Below are positions 18,185 through 26,308 of a stretch of DNA of 64,000 nucleotides, one piece after another. The translations under genes and the position numbers were made by a program. The notes below the pieces were generated by a model. That model did not search any database. It worked only from the letters and a program-made list of their open reading frames with translations, and was not told where the DNA came from. The DNA is from Bacteroidota bacterium (GTDB lineage Bacteria; Bacteroidota; Bacteroidia; B-17B0; Aurantibacillaceae): positions 62,001 through 126,000 of the forward strand of contig JAJNBG010000005.1 of the NCBI GenBank assembly GCA_021155905.1, given 5' to 3'. Each line of letters opens with the position of its first letter. Position 1 is the stretch's first letter.

Positions 18185-18655
18185 ATGGTATCTTTTTTTC
18201 TTAGAAACAAGTTGGTTATTGTCTATGGTTTATCCATGGCAATCCTTTTGTTTCTATTAAAATGGCTGGAATTACGTTTTATGATTATTAACCATTCCAT
18301 GGAAATTTACATCGGTGCTATAGCCGTTATTTTTATGGGTATTGGAATCTGGGTAGCACTTAAACTTGCCCGGCCAAAAAAAGAAACCGTGGTGATTGAA
18401 AAGGAAGTGTTTGTGACCCAAAGTGCTGAATTTGTTTTTGACGAGAAAGAACTCAACCGGTTAGCGATTAGTAAACGTGAACTGGAAGTACTCCAACTGA
18501 TGTCGAAAGGATTAAGCAACCAGGAAATTGCAGAGGCTCTTTTTGTTTCACTGAACACCATTAAAACACATAGCTCTAATTTATTTATAAAACTCGATGT
18601 AAAAAGAAGGACTCAGGCCGTTGAAAAAGCTAAACAGTTGAAAATCATCGCATAA
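18185..18655 (+). CDS. Membrane-anchored LuxR/NarL-type DNA-binding protein
   Basis: From the ATG at 18185 the protein has 156 residues: two hydrophobic segments (about 8-28 and 38-58), a short linker, and a C-terminal LuxR helix-turn-helix (about 92-150). The HTH shows ISKRELEVLQLMSKGLSNQE, the recognition-helix region VSLNTIKTHSSNLF and VKRRTQAV. There is no receiver domain, so any signal must come through the membrane part or a partner. The frame is open further upstream to an ATG at 18143, but a TATCTTTG -7 box lies between the two ATGs. Two CTTAAGT palindromes lie just downstream, in front of the next gene, and are candidate targets. Confidence 0.88.
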   Translation: MVSFFLRNKLVIVYGLSMAILLFLLKWLELRFMIINHSMEIYIGAIAVIFMGIGIWVALKLARPKKETVVIEKEVFVTQSAEFVFDEKELNRLAISKRELEVLQLMSKGLSNQEIAEALFVSLNTIKTHSSNLFIKLDVKRRTQAVEKAKQLKIIA

Positions 18656-18664
18656 GCATACTCA

Positions 18665-18713
18665 CACTTAAGTGGGATTGTGGGTTTTAACCTCAGAATC
18701 ATACTTAAGTATG
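18665..18713 (+). promoter_or_regulatory. Twin CTTAAGT palindromes, candidate operator
   Basis: CACTTAAGTG (18665-18674) and CATACTTAAGTATG (18700-18713) are both perfect palindromes with the same core. Their centres are 37 bp apart. They sit directly upstream of the -7 box at 18737. Confidence 0.55.
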
Positions 18714-18736
18714 AAGAAAAAAGCCTATTCAAACTG

Positions 18737-18744
18737 TAGTTTTG
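18737..18744 (+). promoter_or_regulatory. -7 box of the DUF4199 gene
   Basis: TAGTTTTG matches TAnnTTTG. No good -33 TTG is present, as expected for a promoter that needs an activator. The box overlaps the in-frame ATG at 18742 and so argues for the start at 18775. Confidence 0.6.
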
Positions 18745-18774
18745 CGGGCATATAACCAATTAAAATTTAAAAAA

Positions 18775-19311
18775 ATGAAAAAAAATGTATTAGTTTTTGG
18801 AACCATTTCGGGAGTAATTGTCAGCACATTTATGTTCTTTAGCATGTTATCGCTTCGGAATAATCCTGAATTTGAAGGAAGCATGCTGGTGGGATACACC
18901 TCCATGTTAGTTGCGTTCTCGTTTATTTTTGTTGCCATTAAAAACTACAGGGATAAATACAACAATGGTGTAGTTACGTTTGGCAAGGCCTTTCAGATCG
19001 GATTGTATATTTCGCTGATCGCTTCTTCATTTTATGTGGCAACCTGGATGATGGAATACAATTTTATGATGCCGGACTTCATGGACGCGTATAGCCAAAA
19101 AATGATTGAGCAGGTTCGCAAAAGCGGTGCAACAGAACAGCAGGTAAATGATCAAATTGCGTCAATGGCAGGTTATTCGGAAATGTACAAAAACCCTTTC
19201 TTCTTCATTTTGATTACTTATTCTGAAATACTTCCCATTGGTCTTGTAGTGAGCTTGATTTCAGCGCTCATTCTTAAGAAAAAAGAGAATTCTGATACTC
19301 AGTTGGCATAA
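18775..19311 (+). CDS. DUF4199-type integral membrane protein
   Basis: From the ATG at 18775 the protein has 178 residues with four hydrophobic segments: about 3-24 (VLVFGTISGVIVSTFMFFSM), 37-55, 75-95 and 145-165. The loop between segments 3 and 4 contains a charged stretch, DAYSQKMIEQVRKSGATEQQ. This arrangement is that of the DUF4199 family found across Bacteroidota, of unknown function. An upstream in-frame ATG at 18742 lies inside the -7 box and is unlikely. The gene is followed by a strong terminator and preceded by the LuxR-type gene, which may regulate it. Confidence 0.82.
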   Translation: MKKNVLVFGTISGVIVSTFMFFSMLSLRNNPEFEGSMLVGYTSMLVAFSFIFVAIKNYRDKYNNGVVTFGKAFQIGLYISLIASSFYVATWMMEYNFMMPDFMDAYSQKMIEQVRKSGATEQQVNDQIASMAGYSEMYKNPFFFILITYSEILPIGLVVSLISALILKKKENSDTQLA

Positions 19312-19316
19312 TAAAT

Positions 19317-19350
19317 TAAGAAGGCTGCTAAATTCAGCAGCCTTCTTTAC
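19317..19350. terminator. Bidirectional terminator, near copy of the one at 18104
   Basis: Arms AAGAAGGCTGCTAAA and the complementary AGCAGCCTTCTT (one T-to-C change beside the centre) end the DUF4199 gene on the plus strand. The structure also ends the pyrophosphatase gene on the minus strand. Confidence 0.88.
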
Positions 19351-19366
19351 TTTTGGACCTTCCTGT

Positions 19367-20002
19367 TTACATCCCAAGATTCATATGCGACCTGAACGAT
19401 TTATCATAGTCTTTGATGCTTCTTCGAATCACTTCATGGGCTTCTTCCCTTCCGTATGTTTCTGTGATTTCAACTATCGCCGTGGACTCCCCCGGTATGT
19501 TTTTATAAGTTAAAAAATAATGGCGCAAACGATTAATCAATGGTTCCGGACAATCTAAAATATCCTTCCATTTACTATAGATTTCATCTTTAGCCATCAC
19601 CGCAATGATCTTATCATCTGCTTCGTTCTTGTCAATCATCCTGAAACCGCCAATAGGAATAGCCTCTACAATGATATCACCGCTGGTAATGTTTCGTTCC
19701 GTCAATACACAGATATCCAGGGGATCTCCATCGCCGACGATGTCTTTACGTCTGGTTCTTTCATTGGCCCTTTCTGCTACCAATTCACCACAATAGGTCT
19801 GCGGGACAAAACCATATAACGCCGGAATGATATTGGAAAATTTCTGAGGCCTGTCCACCTTACGGTAACCGGATGCTTTGTCAATCTCATATTTGACGTG
19901 ATCGGCAGGAACCATTTCAATAAAGGAAGTAATGATTTCCGGGCACTTTTCTCCGATAGAAATACCGTGCCAGGGATGCGCTTTATGTAGTTGAACTTTC
20001 AT
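19367..20002 (-). CDS. ppa: Soluble inorganic pyrophosphatase (family I)
   Basis: The enzyme hydrolyses pyrophosphate to phosphate in the cytoplasm and drives biosynthetic reactions. The 211-residue sequence carries the family I signature DGDPLDICVL (about residues 95-104), the preceding YGFVPQTYCGE segment, and NEADDKIIAVMAKD and KWKDI further on. It is somewhat longer than the 175-residue E. coli enzyme because of N-terminal additions, a length normal for this phylum. The upstream TIMP-like gene ends 11 nt before its ATG, so both are probably transcribed together. Confidence 0.95.
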   Translation of the reverse strand: MKVQLHKAHPWHGISIGEKCPEIITSFIEMVPADHVKYEIDKASGYRKVDRPQKFSNIIPALYGFVPQTYCGELVAERANERTRRKDIVGDGDPLDICVLTERNITSGDIIVEAIPIGGFRMIDKNEADDKIIAVMAKDEIYSKWKDILDCPEPLINRLRHYFLTYKNIPGESTAIVEITETYGREEAHEVIRRSIKDYDKSFRSHMNLGM

Positions 20003-20013
20003 TTAGAATAATA

Positions 20014-20592
20014 TTAGCTAATTTTTTTAAAAATTTTATTGATGAGCACATAGAAAAAGATGAGCCCAAGAATTGAACAAATGATAATAACAATAGATTG
20101 ATTACCGGTGGGAAGAATGTTCCGATTCTCCACTCTGTTTGGATTTTCCTTCATCAGTTTATGTAAACCTAAGTTGGATTGCAGATAACGTAACTCTTCT
20201 TCATAGGAGATTCCCGTTGTTTCTGCAAAAAAATCTTCCTTGTTATTTTTAAAAAACTTTCGGCTCCTGCTGCAAAAATCCATTTTCGCATTATCGATCT
20301 GATGGTAGTTCGCGTAAATGATCCACTCATCCCCCGCCCTCATTTCAATCTTACAAACGTCAGCATCATTGAACAGAACCTTAAAGTCCTGAGCCAGCAA
20401 TCCTTTGTATAGTTCATCTATTGTAAAAACAGCTTCGCTGTTTGTATTGTTCAGCTTCACGGATTTGATCTTTCCTTTGAAAATGATATCGTACTTATTG
20501 GTTTCTTTGTCCGTTAAAGAAGTGATGGGACACTGACAGGCAAGGCTGAGTTTGCAGCTCAGGATCAGAACTATGATGATTAAGTGTTTCAT
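20014..20592 (-). CDS. TIMP/NTR-like secreted protein with C-terminal membrane anchor
   Basis: The 192-residue protein has a signal peptide (to about residue 18) and a mature N-terminus CQCP. The Cys-X-Cys start followed by a strand DIIFKGKIKSV is the pattern of TIMP/netrin (NTR) fold proteins. Two further cysteines (DVCKIEM and MDFCSRS) could make disulphides. The final 25 residues are a transmembrane helix (IVIIICSILGLIFFYVLI) with a basic end, so the domain is probably anchored facing the periplasm. Function unknown. It lies 11 nt upstream of ppa, and downstream of a large palindromic element that probably contains its control region. Confidence 0.75.
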   Translation of the reverse strand: MKHLIIIVLILSCKLSLACQCPITSLTDKETNKYDIIFKGKIKSVKLNNTNSEAVFTIDELYKGLLAQDFKVLFNDADVCKIEMRAGDEWIIYANYHQIDNAKMDFCSRSRKFFKNNKEDFFAETTGISYEEELRYLQSNLGLHKLMKENPNRVENRNILPTGNQSIVIIICSILGLIFFYVLINKIFKKIS

Positions 20593-20614
20593 TTATATAT
20601 TTTTAGTTTTCATT

Positions 20615-20795
20615 GTTCTTTTTGCTTGAACAAAAAGAACCAAAAATTCAAGTCAAAACGATATCCACGCGCTCTTTTGATTTTTAAGTTTCGTTTTTGA
20701 AAGAGAACTAAAGCTCTTTCAAACTCAACTAAAAAAATCAAAATTCACAGCGACCCGGCGCCGCGTTTTGACAGCCTACGCGCTATACTCTCGGG
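20615..20795. repeat. Large nested palindromic element between hutH and the TIMP-like gene
   Basis: A hairpin has arms GTTCTTTTTG (20615-20624) and CAAAAAGAAC (20631-20640). It is followed by three nested perfect stems: GTCAAAACG (20652-20660) with CGTTTTGAC (20764-20772); TTTTGATTTTT (20675-20685) with AAAAATCAAAA (20733-20743); and TTTGAAAGAG (20696-20705) with CTCTTTCAAA (20714-20723). A GC-rich patch (20751-20764) interrupts the right side. It resembles intergenic repeats common in Bacteroidota genomes; copy number cannot be tested here. Confidence 0.8.
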
Positions 20796-20797
20796 CA

Positions 20798-22300
20798 TTA
20801 AATATTCATTGTCTTTACAAACTGCAAAGTGGCTTCGAGTTCCTGGTACATGATTTTATCATCCTTAATAAAAGGGATTAATTTTCTGAAATCCGCCAGT
20901 GTTTTTTCTACCTTTTGAGAAGATTGTAGTGGCCTTCTGAACTCTATTGCCTGTGATGCATTTAATAATTCAATGGCCAATAACTTTTCTACATTCTCAA
21001 TTACTTTGTAGCATTTTGTGGCTGCGTTGGCACCCATACTCACATGATCTTCCTGTCCGTTACTGGATACAATACTATCAATACTGGCCGGTGTACATAA
21101 CTGCTTATTCTGACTAACGATGCTCGCTGCTGTGTACTGAGGGATCATAAAGCCGGAATTTAATCCGGGTTTTGCTACCAGGAATGCCGGTAGATTACGG
21201 GTTCCAGAGATCAACTGGTATACACGTCTTTCTGAAATATTACCTAACTCAGCAATCGCGATGGCTAGAAAATCTAATGTAATCGCTAAGGGTTGTCCGT
21301 GAAAATTCCCGCCACTGATAATTTCATCATCTTCCGGAAACACTGTTGGATTATCCGTTACCGAATTAATTTCTGTTTCAAATACAGAGTTCACATAAGC
21401 CGTAGCATCTTTAGTCGCTCCATGAACCTGCGGAATACAACGGAACGAATACGGATCCTGTACCTGTACTTTTTTCTGAGCTAAAATCTCACTTCCTGAT
21501 AAATTGGCAATGATCGCTCTGGCCGTTTGTAATTGTCCTTTATGCGGACGAATCACATGAATATTATCTTTGAATGGTTCACTTCGTCCATCAAAACCGT
21601 CTAAAGAAATAGCACCAATAAAATCAGCCAGTGCATTTAAACGGTTTGATTTTATAAGGCACCATACACCATAAGCACTCATGAACTGCGTTCCATTCAA
21701 CAAGGCTAAACCTTCTTTTGATTTTAAGGTGATTGGCTCTAAACCCAATTGCTTTAGAACAACAGATGCCTGATACTTATTTCCCTGGTAATTCACTTCG
21801 CCCATTCCTAACAAGGGCAATGATAAATGTGCCAAGGGAGACAAATCACCGGAAGCACCTAAAGATCCCTGCTGGTATATGATCGGATACACTTTTAAAT
21901 TATAAAGATCTATTAAACGCTCCACTGTTTTTAATTGAACTGCACTTTTACCGTAGGACAAGGATTGGATCTTCAAAAACAACATAAGGCGAACAATTTC
22001 CAAAGGCACTTCATCGCCCATCCCACAGGCATGAGACATCACCAGGTTGGTTTGTAATTGTTCCAGTTCGTTATCCGGAATAATCACATTACACAAAGAC
22101 CCAAAACCTGTATTGATCCCATAGATTGGCTCTTTCTGGGAGGCCATTTTTTTGTCTAAGTATTCACGGCATTCTACAATGTTTTGTTTGGCTTTTTCAG
22201 AAAGCACAAGCGTGACATTAGATTCTAAAATATGCTGAACATCACTGAGAGTAATTCTTTTTTCGGGATGGATGGAATAATTCATGCTATTTATATTCAT
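20798..22300 (-). CDS. hutH: Histidine ammonia-lyase (aromatic amino acid lyase family)
   Basis: The enzyme converts L-histidine to urocanate and ammonia. The 500-residue length is typical. The cofactor MIO forms from Ala149-Ser150-Gly151 in GSLGASGDLSPLAHL. The substrate-selectivity region MSHACGMGD (about 88-96) has Ser-His as in histidine lyases, and QEDHVSMG near the C-terminal third carries the Glu typical of HutH. NTGFGSL and SVTDNPTVF are further family motifs. The start is either Met1 (22300) or Met6 (22285). The usual partners hutU, hutI and hutG are not nearby, so the pathway is scattered or incomplete. A tyrosine- or phenylalanine-lyase role is less likely. Confidence 0.92.
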   Translation of the reverse strand: MNINSMNYSIHPEKRITLSDVQHILESNVTLVLSEKAKQNIVECREYLDKKMASQKEPIYGINTGFGSLCNVIIPDNELEQLQTNLVMSHACGMGDEVPLEIVRLMLFLKIQSLSYGKSAVQLKTVERLIDLYNLKVYPIIYQQGSLGASGDLSPLAHLSLPLLGMGEVNYQGNKYQASVVLKQLGLEPITLKSKEGLALLNGTQFMSAYGVWCLIKSNRLNALADFIGAISLDGFDGRSEPFKDNIHVIRPHKGQLQTARAIIANLSGSEILAQKKVQVQDPYSFRCIPQVHGATKDATAYVNSVFETEINSVTDNPTVFPEDDEIISGGNFHGQPLAITLDFLAIAIAELGNISERRVYQLISGTRNLPAFLVAKPGLNSGFMIPQYTAASIVSQNKQLCTPASIDSIVSSNGQEDHVSMGANAATKCYKVIENVEKLLAIELLNASQAIEFRRPLQSSQKVEKTLADFRKLIPFIKDDKIMYQELEATLQFVKTMNI

Positions 22301-22323
22301 TTGTTTTAAAGTAAATTTTAGTG

Positions 22324-22405
22324 ATTACGAATAACTACGAATGTACGAATCTGTGTATGCATTTGTGTGCATATTGCATTCGTATATTCGTATCAGATTC
22401 GTAAT
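22324..22405. repeat. Palindromic TACGAAT element
   Basis: Three TACGAAT units on the left (22326, 22336, 22344) face three ATTCGTA units on the right (22378, 22386, 22397). The outer arms are ATTACGAAT and ATTCGTAAT. The centre carries a small TATGCA/TGCATA stem. Confidence 0.75.
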
Positions 22406-22407
22406 TT

Positions 22408-23193
22408 CTATCGTTGTTCACTGGTAGCGTTATCTTTATTTATGTTTTTTAAATTAAATACGATCGGGTATTTGGTTTTGTAACGAATGGCTTTACCATC
22501 TTTTTTACCGGGTTTCCACTTGGTTTCACGCATAATCCGTAAAGCCTCTTGTGTACACAGGTGGTTAAATTCCTTTTCAGCAACCAAATTACTGATTGTT
22601 CCATTAGGTTCTACGATAAAGCTCATCATCACTGTACCCTGCAGGTTTTGACGAATTGCCAGATCCGGATATTCCAGGTTTGATAACACAAACTCGCCCA
22701 GAGCTTCTTCACCTTTGTAATAATCGGGAGAAGAATCAGCCATTTTATAAATTACAAAACTGGTATCAAAACTGGCCTGTTCTTTATGTATGACAAAACC
22801 CCTTGCCTTTGTGAATTTTTTATAAGCATCAGGGCTAAATTTAAAAACGAGGAAAGTCTGCGAGGCCACATTCACATTACCAACAGTGGCCGGCGCAAAC
22901 ACAAAATAACGCAACAAGCGTTTGGCTTCTGTTTTAAATGCCTCTTCATAGTCCTGGTTGAATTCAATATCTTTTACTGCTCCATCCGCGGTAACCGTAA
23001 AATAGATAGCCACATCACGGCTCACTTTCTTTTTCAATAAATCTGCAGGATAAATAACCTGGGATTGAAAAACATAATCCGCATCTAATTTACCACCAAC
23101 TGGCTGGGCAGGTTTTTCGACATCCGTAACCAACTTTTCCTGGGAAAATATAAACGAAGACAAAAAAGTAAAAAGGATCAGTAACTTATTCAT
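22408..23193 (-). CDS. Secreted protein with two TonB C-terminal-like domains
   Basis: The 261-residue protein has a signal peptide (to about residue 17) and no N-terminal transmembrane anchor. Two copies of the TonB C-terminal fold follow. The first (about 45-125) has VIYPADLLKKKVSRDVAIYF. The second (about 165-250) has LEYPDLAIRQNLQGTVMMSF, EPNGTISNLV and ALRIMRETKWKPGKKDGK, the best match to the family. Proteins of this type occur in multiple copies in Bacteroidota and may contact outer-membrane receptors or other envelope partners without energising them. Its ATG overlaps the prmC stop in an ATGA arrangement, so it is coupled to prmC. Confidence 0.88.
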   Translation of the reverse strand: MNKLLILFTFLSSFIFSQEKLVTDVEKPAQPVGGKLDADYVFQSQVIYPADLLKKKVSRDVAIYFTVTADGAVKDIEFNQDYEEAFKTEAKRLLRYFVFAPATVGNVNVASQTFLVFKFSPDAYKKFTKARGFVIHKEQASFDTSFVIYKMADSSPDYYKGEEALGEFVLSNLEYPDLAIRQNLQGTVMMSFIVEPNGTISNLVAEKEFNHLCTQEALRIMRETKWKPGKKDGKAIRYKTKYPIVFNLKNINKDNATSEQR

Positions 23194-24062
23194 TTCTTTT
23201 GTGCTTTTAAAAATCGTTGCTTGCCACTCATGTCATTTAAAATCTCAGTAAAAATAAAGATTTTACTGTCATTGGCATAGTTTTTTACCGCATCCGCGTA
23301 CAACGGATTCAGTTCAAAAAACAGGTACCCTTTTGCATCCATGTGTTCCCTGCAAAGCTCAATGATACGTTTATAAAAAATGATAGGATCATTGTCTTCC
23401 ACAAAAAGCGCCACATGAGGTTCGTGCTCCAAAACCCTGGCTTCCATTTGCTTAGCTTCAGAATTCAAAACATAAGGAGGATTACTAATTATAATGTTGA
23501 ATGATGAGTTATGAGGTATGGATTGAGAGAGGATGTCAAGTTTAATAAACTCAACTTCTACGTTATTTTTGAGGGCATTGGATTGAGCCACCTCCAGTGC
23601 TTTTTCCGAAATGTCAATGGCTGTTACTTTCGCCTGCGGAAGATGCTTTTTAAAAGTCACGGGAATACAACCGGAACCGGTGCCAATATCTAAAATAGTG
23701 CTGAGTGAGTTTTGAGTTTTGAATTGTTTAATGATGAGATCAACGAGTTCCTCTGTTTCCGGGCGTGGAATTAAGGTGGAGGAATTAACATTGAATTTCA
23801 GATCATAGAAATGAGCTTCTCCTAAAATGTATTGAACAGGGGCTCCGGTCTTTAACGCTTTGGCCGTGTCATAAATTTTCAAAACATCCGATTGGTTCAG
23901 GTTACCATGGAAATTCGAGCGGGTGTCAGTTTTGGAATACCCTAAATAATGTTCGCAGACCAATTCAAAAATGGCATACAACTCTTCTTCATCATAAACA
24001 GATAATAATTCCGTTTTATAAAATTCATAGAGGTCGGATAATTTGTTAGTGGCGATTTTCAT
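23190..24062 (-). CDS. prmC: Peptide chain release factor N5-glutamine methyltransferase
   Basis: PrmC methylates the GGQ glutamine of release factors RF1/RF2. From Met at 24062 the protein has 290 residues: an N-terminal helical domain (about 1-85) and a Rossmann methyltransferase. The family motifs are visible: TLIPRPETEELV, ILDIGTGSGCIPV (SAM motif I) and the catalytic SNPPYV. The frame stays open for 18 codons upstream to 24116, but that extension is unlike the family and overlaps an inverted repeat, so I chose 24062. The gene overlaps the TonB-C gene by 4 nt. Confidence 0.94.
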   Translation of the reverse strand: MKIATNKLSDLYEFYKTELLSVYDEEELYAIFELVCEHYLGYSKTDTRSNFHGNLNQSDVLKIYDTAKALKTGAPVQYILGEAHFYDLKFNVNSSTLIPRPETEELVDLIIKQFKTQNSLSTILDIGTGSGCIPVTFKKHLPQAKVTAIDISEKALEVAQSNALKNNVEVEFIKLDILSQSIPHNSSFNIIISNPPYVLNSEAKQMEARVLEHEPHVALFVEDNDPIIFYKRIIELCREHMDAKGYLFFELNPLYADAVKNYANDSKIFIFTEILNDMSGKQRFLKAQKK

Positions 24063-24078
24063 ATTTTGTTTTAAGATT

Positions 24079-24150
24079 AAAGTATCAAGATGAAAGATCG
24101 GATAATTCCAAAACAATCTTTATACTTAATACTTTCATCTTTGGTACTTT
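24079..24150. repeat. Inverted repeat between uvrB and prmC
   Basis: The left arm AAAGTATCAAGATGAAAG (24079-24096) and right arm CTTTCATCTTTGGTACTTT (24132-24150) pair almost completely, with a 35-nt loop. The structure follows uvrB on the minus strand and may act as an attenuator or processing site. Confidence 0.65.
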
Positions 24151-24151
24151 T

Positions 24152-26176
24152 TTATTTATTCTCCATTAATTTTTCCAAACCAAACATTTCGTCCCTTAAG
24201 CTGGCTGCTTTCGCAAAATCCATTTCCTTGGCGGCTTTCAGCATGGCCGATTTTAATTTGGTGATCTGTTTTTTCAATTCGTCTTTGCTCATGTATTGAA
24301 CCACGGGATCAGCCGCCACACTATATTCTTCCGGTTCAATATAAGTTCTTACCAATTTACCATCCACTGTCACTTCAACGCCATGATCGTTTGGCTGTAA
24401 TAATAATTTTTTACCGGCCTGTGTTGGTGTAATGCCATTCTTGTAGTTATATTCGATCTGGCGTTTTCTTCTTCGATCGGTTTCTTCAATGGTAATTCGC
24501 ATACTGTCTGTAATTTTATCAGCATACATGATTACTTTCCCATTGACATTCCGGGCTGCCCTACCCGATGTTTGAACAAGGCTTCTTACATTTCTTAAAA
24601 ATCCTTCTTTGTCTGCATCTAAAATAGCAACCAGGGAAACTTCCGGAAGATCCAACCCTTCTCTCAATAAATTGATCCCGATCAACACATCAAACATTCC
24701 CACCCTTAATTGCCTCAAAATCTCCACACGTTCCAGCGTATCTACTTCGCTATGGATATAACGGCAACGGATTTGCAGTTTGGTTAAGTATTTGGATAAC
24801 TCTTCCGCCATGCGTTTCGTTAGAGTTGTCACTAAAACACGTTCGTCTTTTGCCACTACTTTATGAATCTCGTCCAAAAGATCATCTACCTGGTTACCAC
24901 TAGGACGCACTTCGATGATCGGATCTAAAATACCGGTTGGACGAACCAATTGCTCCACCACAATTCCTTCCGCTTTTTCCAGTTCATATTCCGCGGGTGT
25001 GGCTGAAATATAAATCACCTGGTTAGTGAGGTCTTCAAACTCTTCAAATTTTAAAGGACGGTTATCCATCGCCGATGGCAAACGGAAACCATACTCTACC
25101 AGGTTCTGTTTACGCGACAAGTCACCACCGAACATCGCCTTGATTTGCGGAATGGTTGCGTGACTTTCATCAATCATCATTAAATAATCATCCGGAAAAT
25201 AATCGATCAGGCAGAAAGGCCGTGTGCCGGGCGGACGCCCATCCATGTACCTGGAATAGTTTTCGATCCCGCTGCAATAGCCCAGCTCACGCATCATTTC
25301 CAGATCGTAATTCACACGCTCTTCAATCCGCTTGGCTTCCAGGTCTTTTCCCTGTGATAATAAAAATGCTTTATGTCGCTCCAGGTCTTCCTGGATCTGA
25401 ACCATGGCACTTTTCATCGTATCAGGAGAAGTCACAAAGATATTGGCCGGGTAAATGGAAAAGGTCTTAAACTTTTCAATCACCGTTCCGTATTGTGGAT
25501 CAAAGGTTTCAATGGATTCAATTTCATCTCCAAAAAAACTGATACGCACCGCATGATCTGCATAAGATAAATTCACATCCACCGTGTCACCTTTCACCCG
25601 AAATGTACTTCGCTTGAATTCCTCAGTGGTCCGTGAATACAAGGCTGCGACTAATAGATGCAATAGTCGGTTTCGCGAAATGACTTTTCCGACTTCAATG
25701 GCAATAATGTTCTTTTTAAAATCAGTTGGATTCCCAATACCATAGATACAGGAAACGGAACATACTACGATCACGTCCCTCCTACCCGATAGTAAAGCGG
25801 AAGACGCACTGATTCGTAATTTTTCAATTTCATCATTGATCTGGAGATCCTTTTCAATGTAAGTTCCCGTCGTTGGCAAAAAAGCCTCCGGTTGATAGTA
25901 ATCGTAGTAACTCACAAAATATTCAACGGCATTCTCCGGGAAGAATTGTTTGAATTCACTGAACAACTGGGCTGCCAGCGTTTTATTGTGGCTTAATATG
26001 AGGGTTGGCTTATTTACCTGTTGGATGACATTGGCCGCTGTAAAAGTTTTTCCCGAACCGGTTACTCCTAGAAGCACCTGGTGTTTAGATTTGGAATTCA
26101 GGCCTTCAACTAATTGCTTAATAGCAGTTGGCTGATCTCCGGTTGGCTGAAATTCAGATATAAGTTTAAATGACAC
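24152..26176 (-). CDS. uvrB: UvrABC excinuclease subunit B
   Basis: UvrB verifies DNA damage handed over by UvrA and recruits UvrC in nucleotide excision repair. The 674 residues match the family. Walker A is GVTGSGKT at residues 37-44. The beta-hairpin YYDYYQPEAFLPTTGTYIEK lies near 90-110, and helicase motifs include DESHATIPQI, GINLLREGLDLPEVSLV and QTSGRAARN. The C-terminal UVR motif that binds UvrC is seen at about 630-670 (KLKSAMLKAAKEMDFAKAAS). It is upstream of prmC on the same strand with a 90-nt gap containing an inverted repeat. Confidence 0.97.
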   Translation of the reverse strand: MSFKLISEFQPTGDQPTAIKQLVEGLNSKSKHQVLLGVTGSGKTFTAANVIQQVNKPTLILSHNKTLAAQLFSEFKQFFPENAVEYFVSYYDYYQPEAFLPTTGTYIEKDLQINDEIEKLRISASSALLSGRRDVIVVCSVSCIYGIGNPTDFKKNIIAIEVGKVISRNRLLHLLVAALYSRTTEEFKRSTFRVKGDTVDVNLSYADHAVRISFFGDEIESIETFDPQYGTVIEKFKTFSIYPANIFVTSPDTMKSAMVQIQEDLERHKAFLLSQGKDLEAKRIEERVNYDLEMMRELGYCSGIENYSRYMDGRPPGTRPFCLIDYFPDDYLMMIDESHATIPQIKAMFGGDLSRKQNLVEYGFRLPSAMDNRPLKFEEFEDLTNQVIYISATPAEYELEKAEGIVVEQLVRPTGILDPIIEVRPSGNQVDDLLDEIHKVVAKDERVLVTTLTKRMAEELSKYLTKLQIRCRYIHSEVDTLERVEILRQLRVGMFDVLIGINLLREGLDLPEVSLVAILDADKEGFLRNVRSLVQTSGRAARNVNGKVIMYADKITDSMRITIEETDRRRKRQIEYNYKNGITPTQAGKKLLLQPNDHGVEVTVDGKLVRTYIEPEEYSVAADPVVQYMSKDELKKQITKLKSAMLKAAKEMDFAKAASLRDEMFGLEKLMENK

Positions 26177-26308
26177 AGGGCTAAAGATAATAAGGAAATG
26201 GCAGAATTCGTTTGCAAAATTAGATTAAATTCTGATGGTTGTTGATAGCCGGTTAACTGCTAACAGGAGAGCAGCTATTATAAAAAGTGCCTCAACGAAT
26301 AGAATGAA

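Noticed and set aside
24063-24116. N-terminal extension of PrmC to 24116
   Set aside because: The 18 extra residues are not family-like and lie over the inverted repeat; Met at 24062 starts the standard helical domain.
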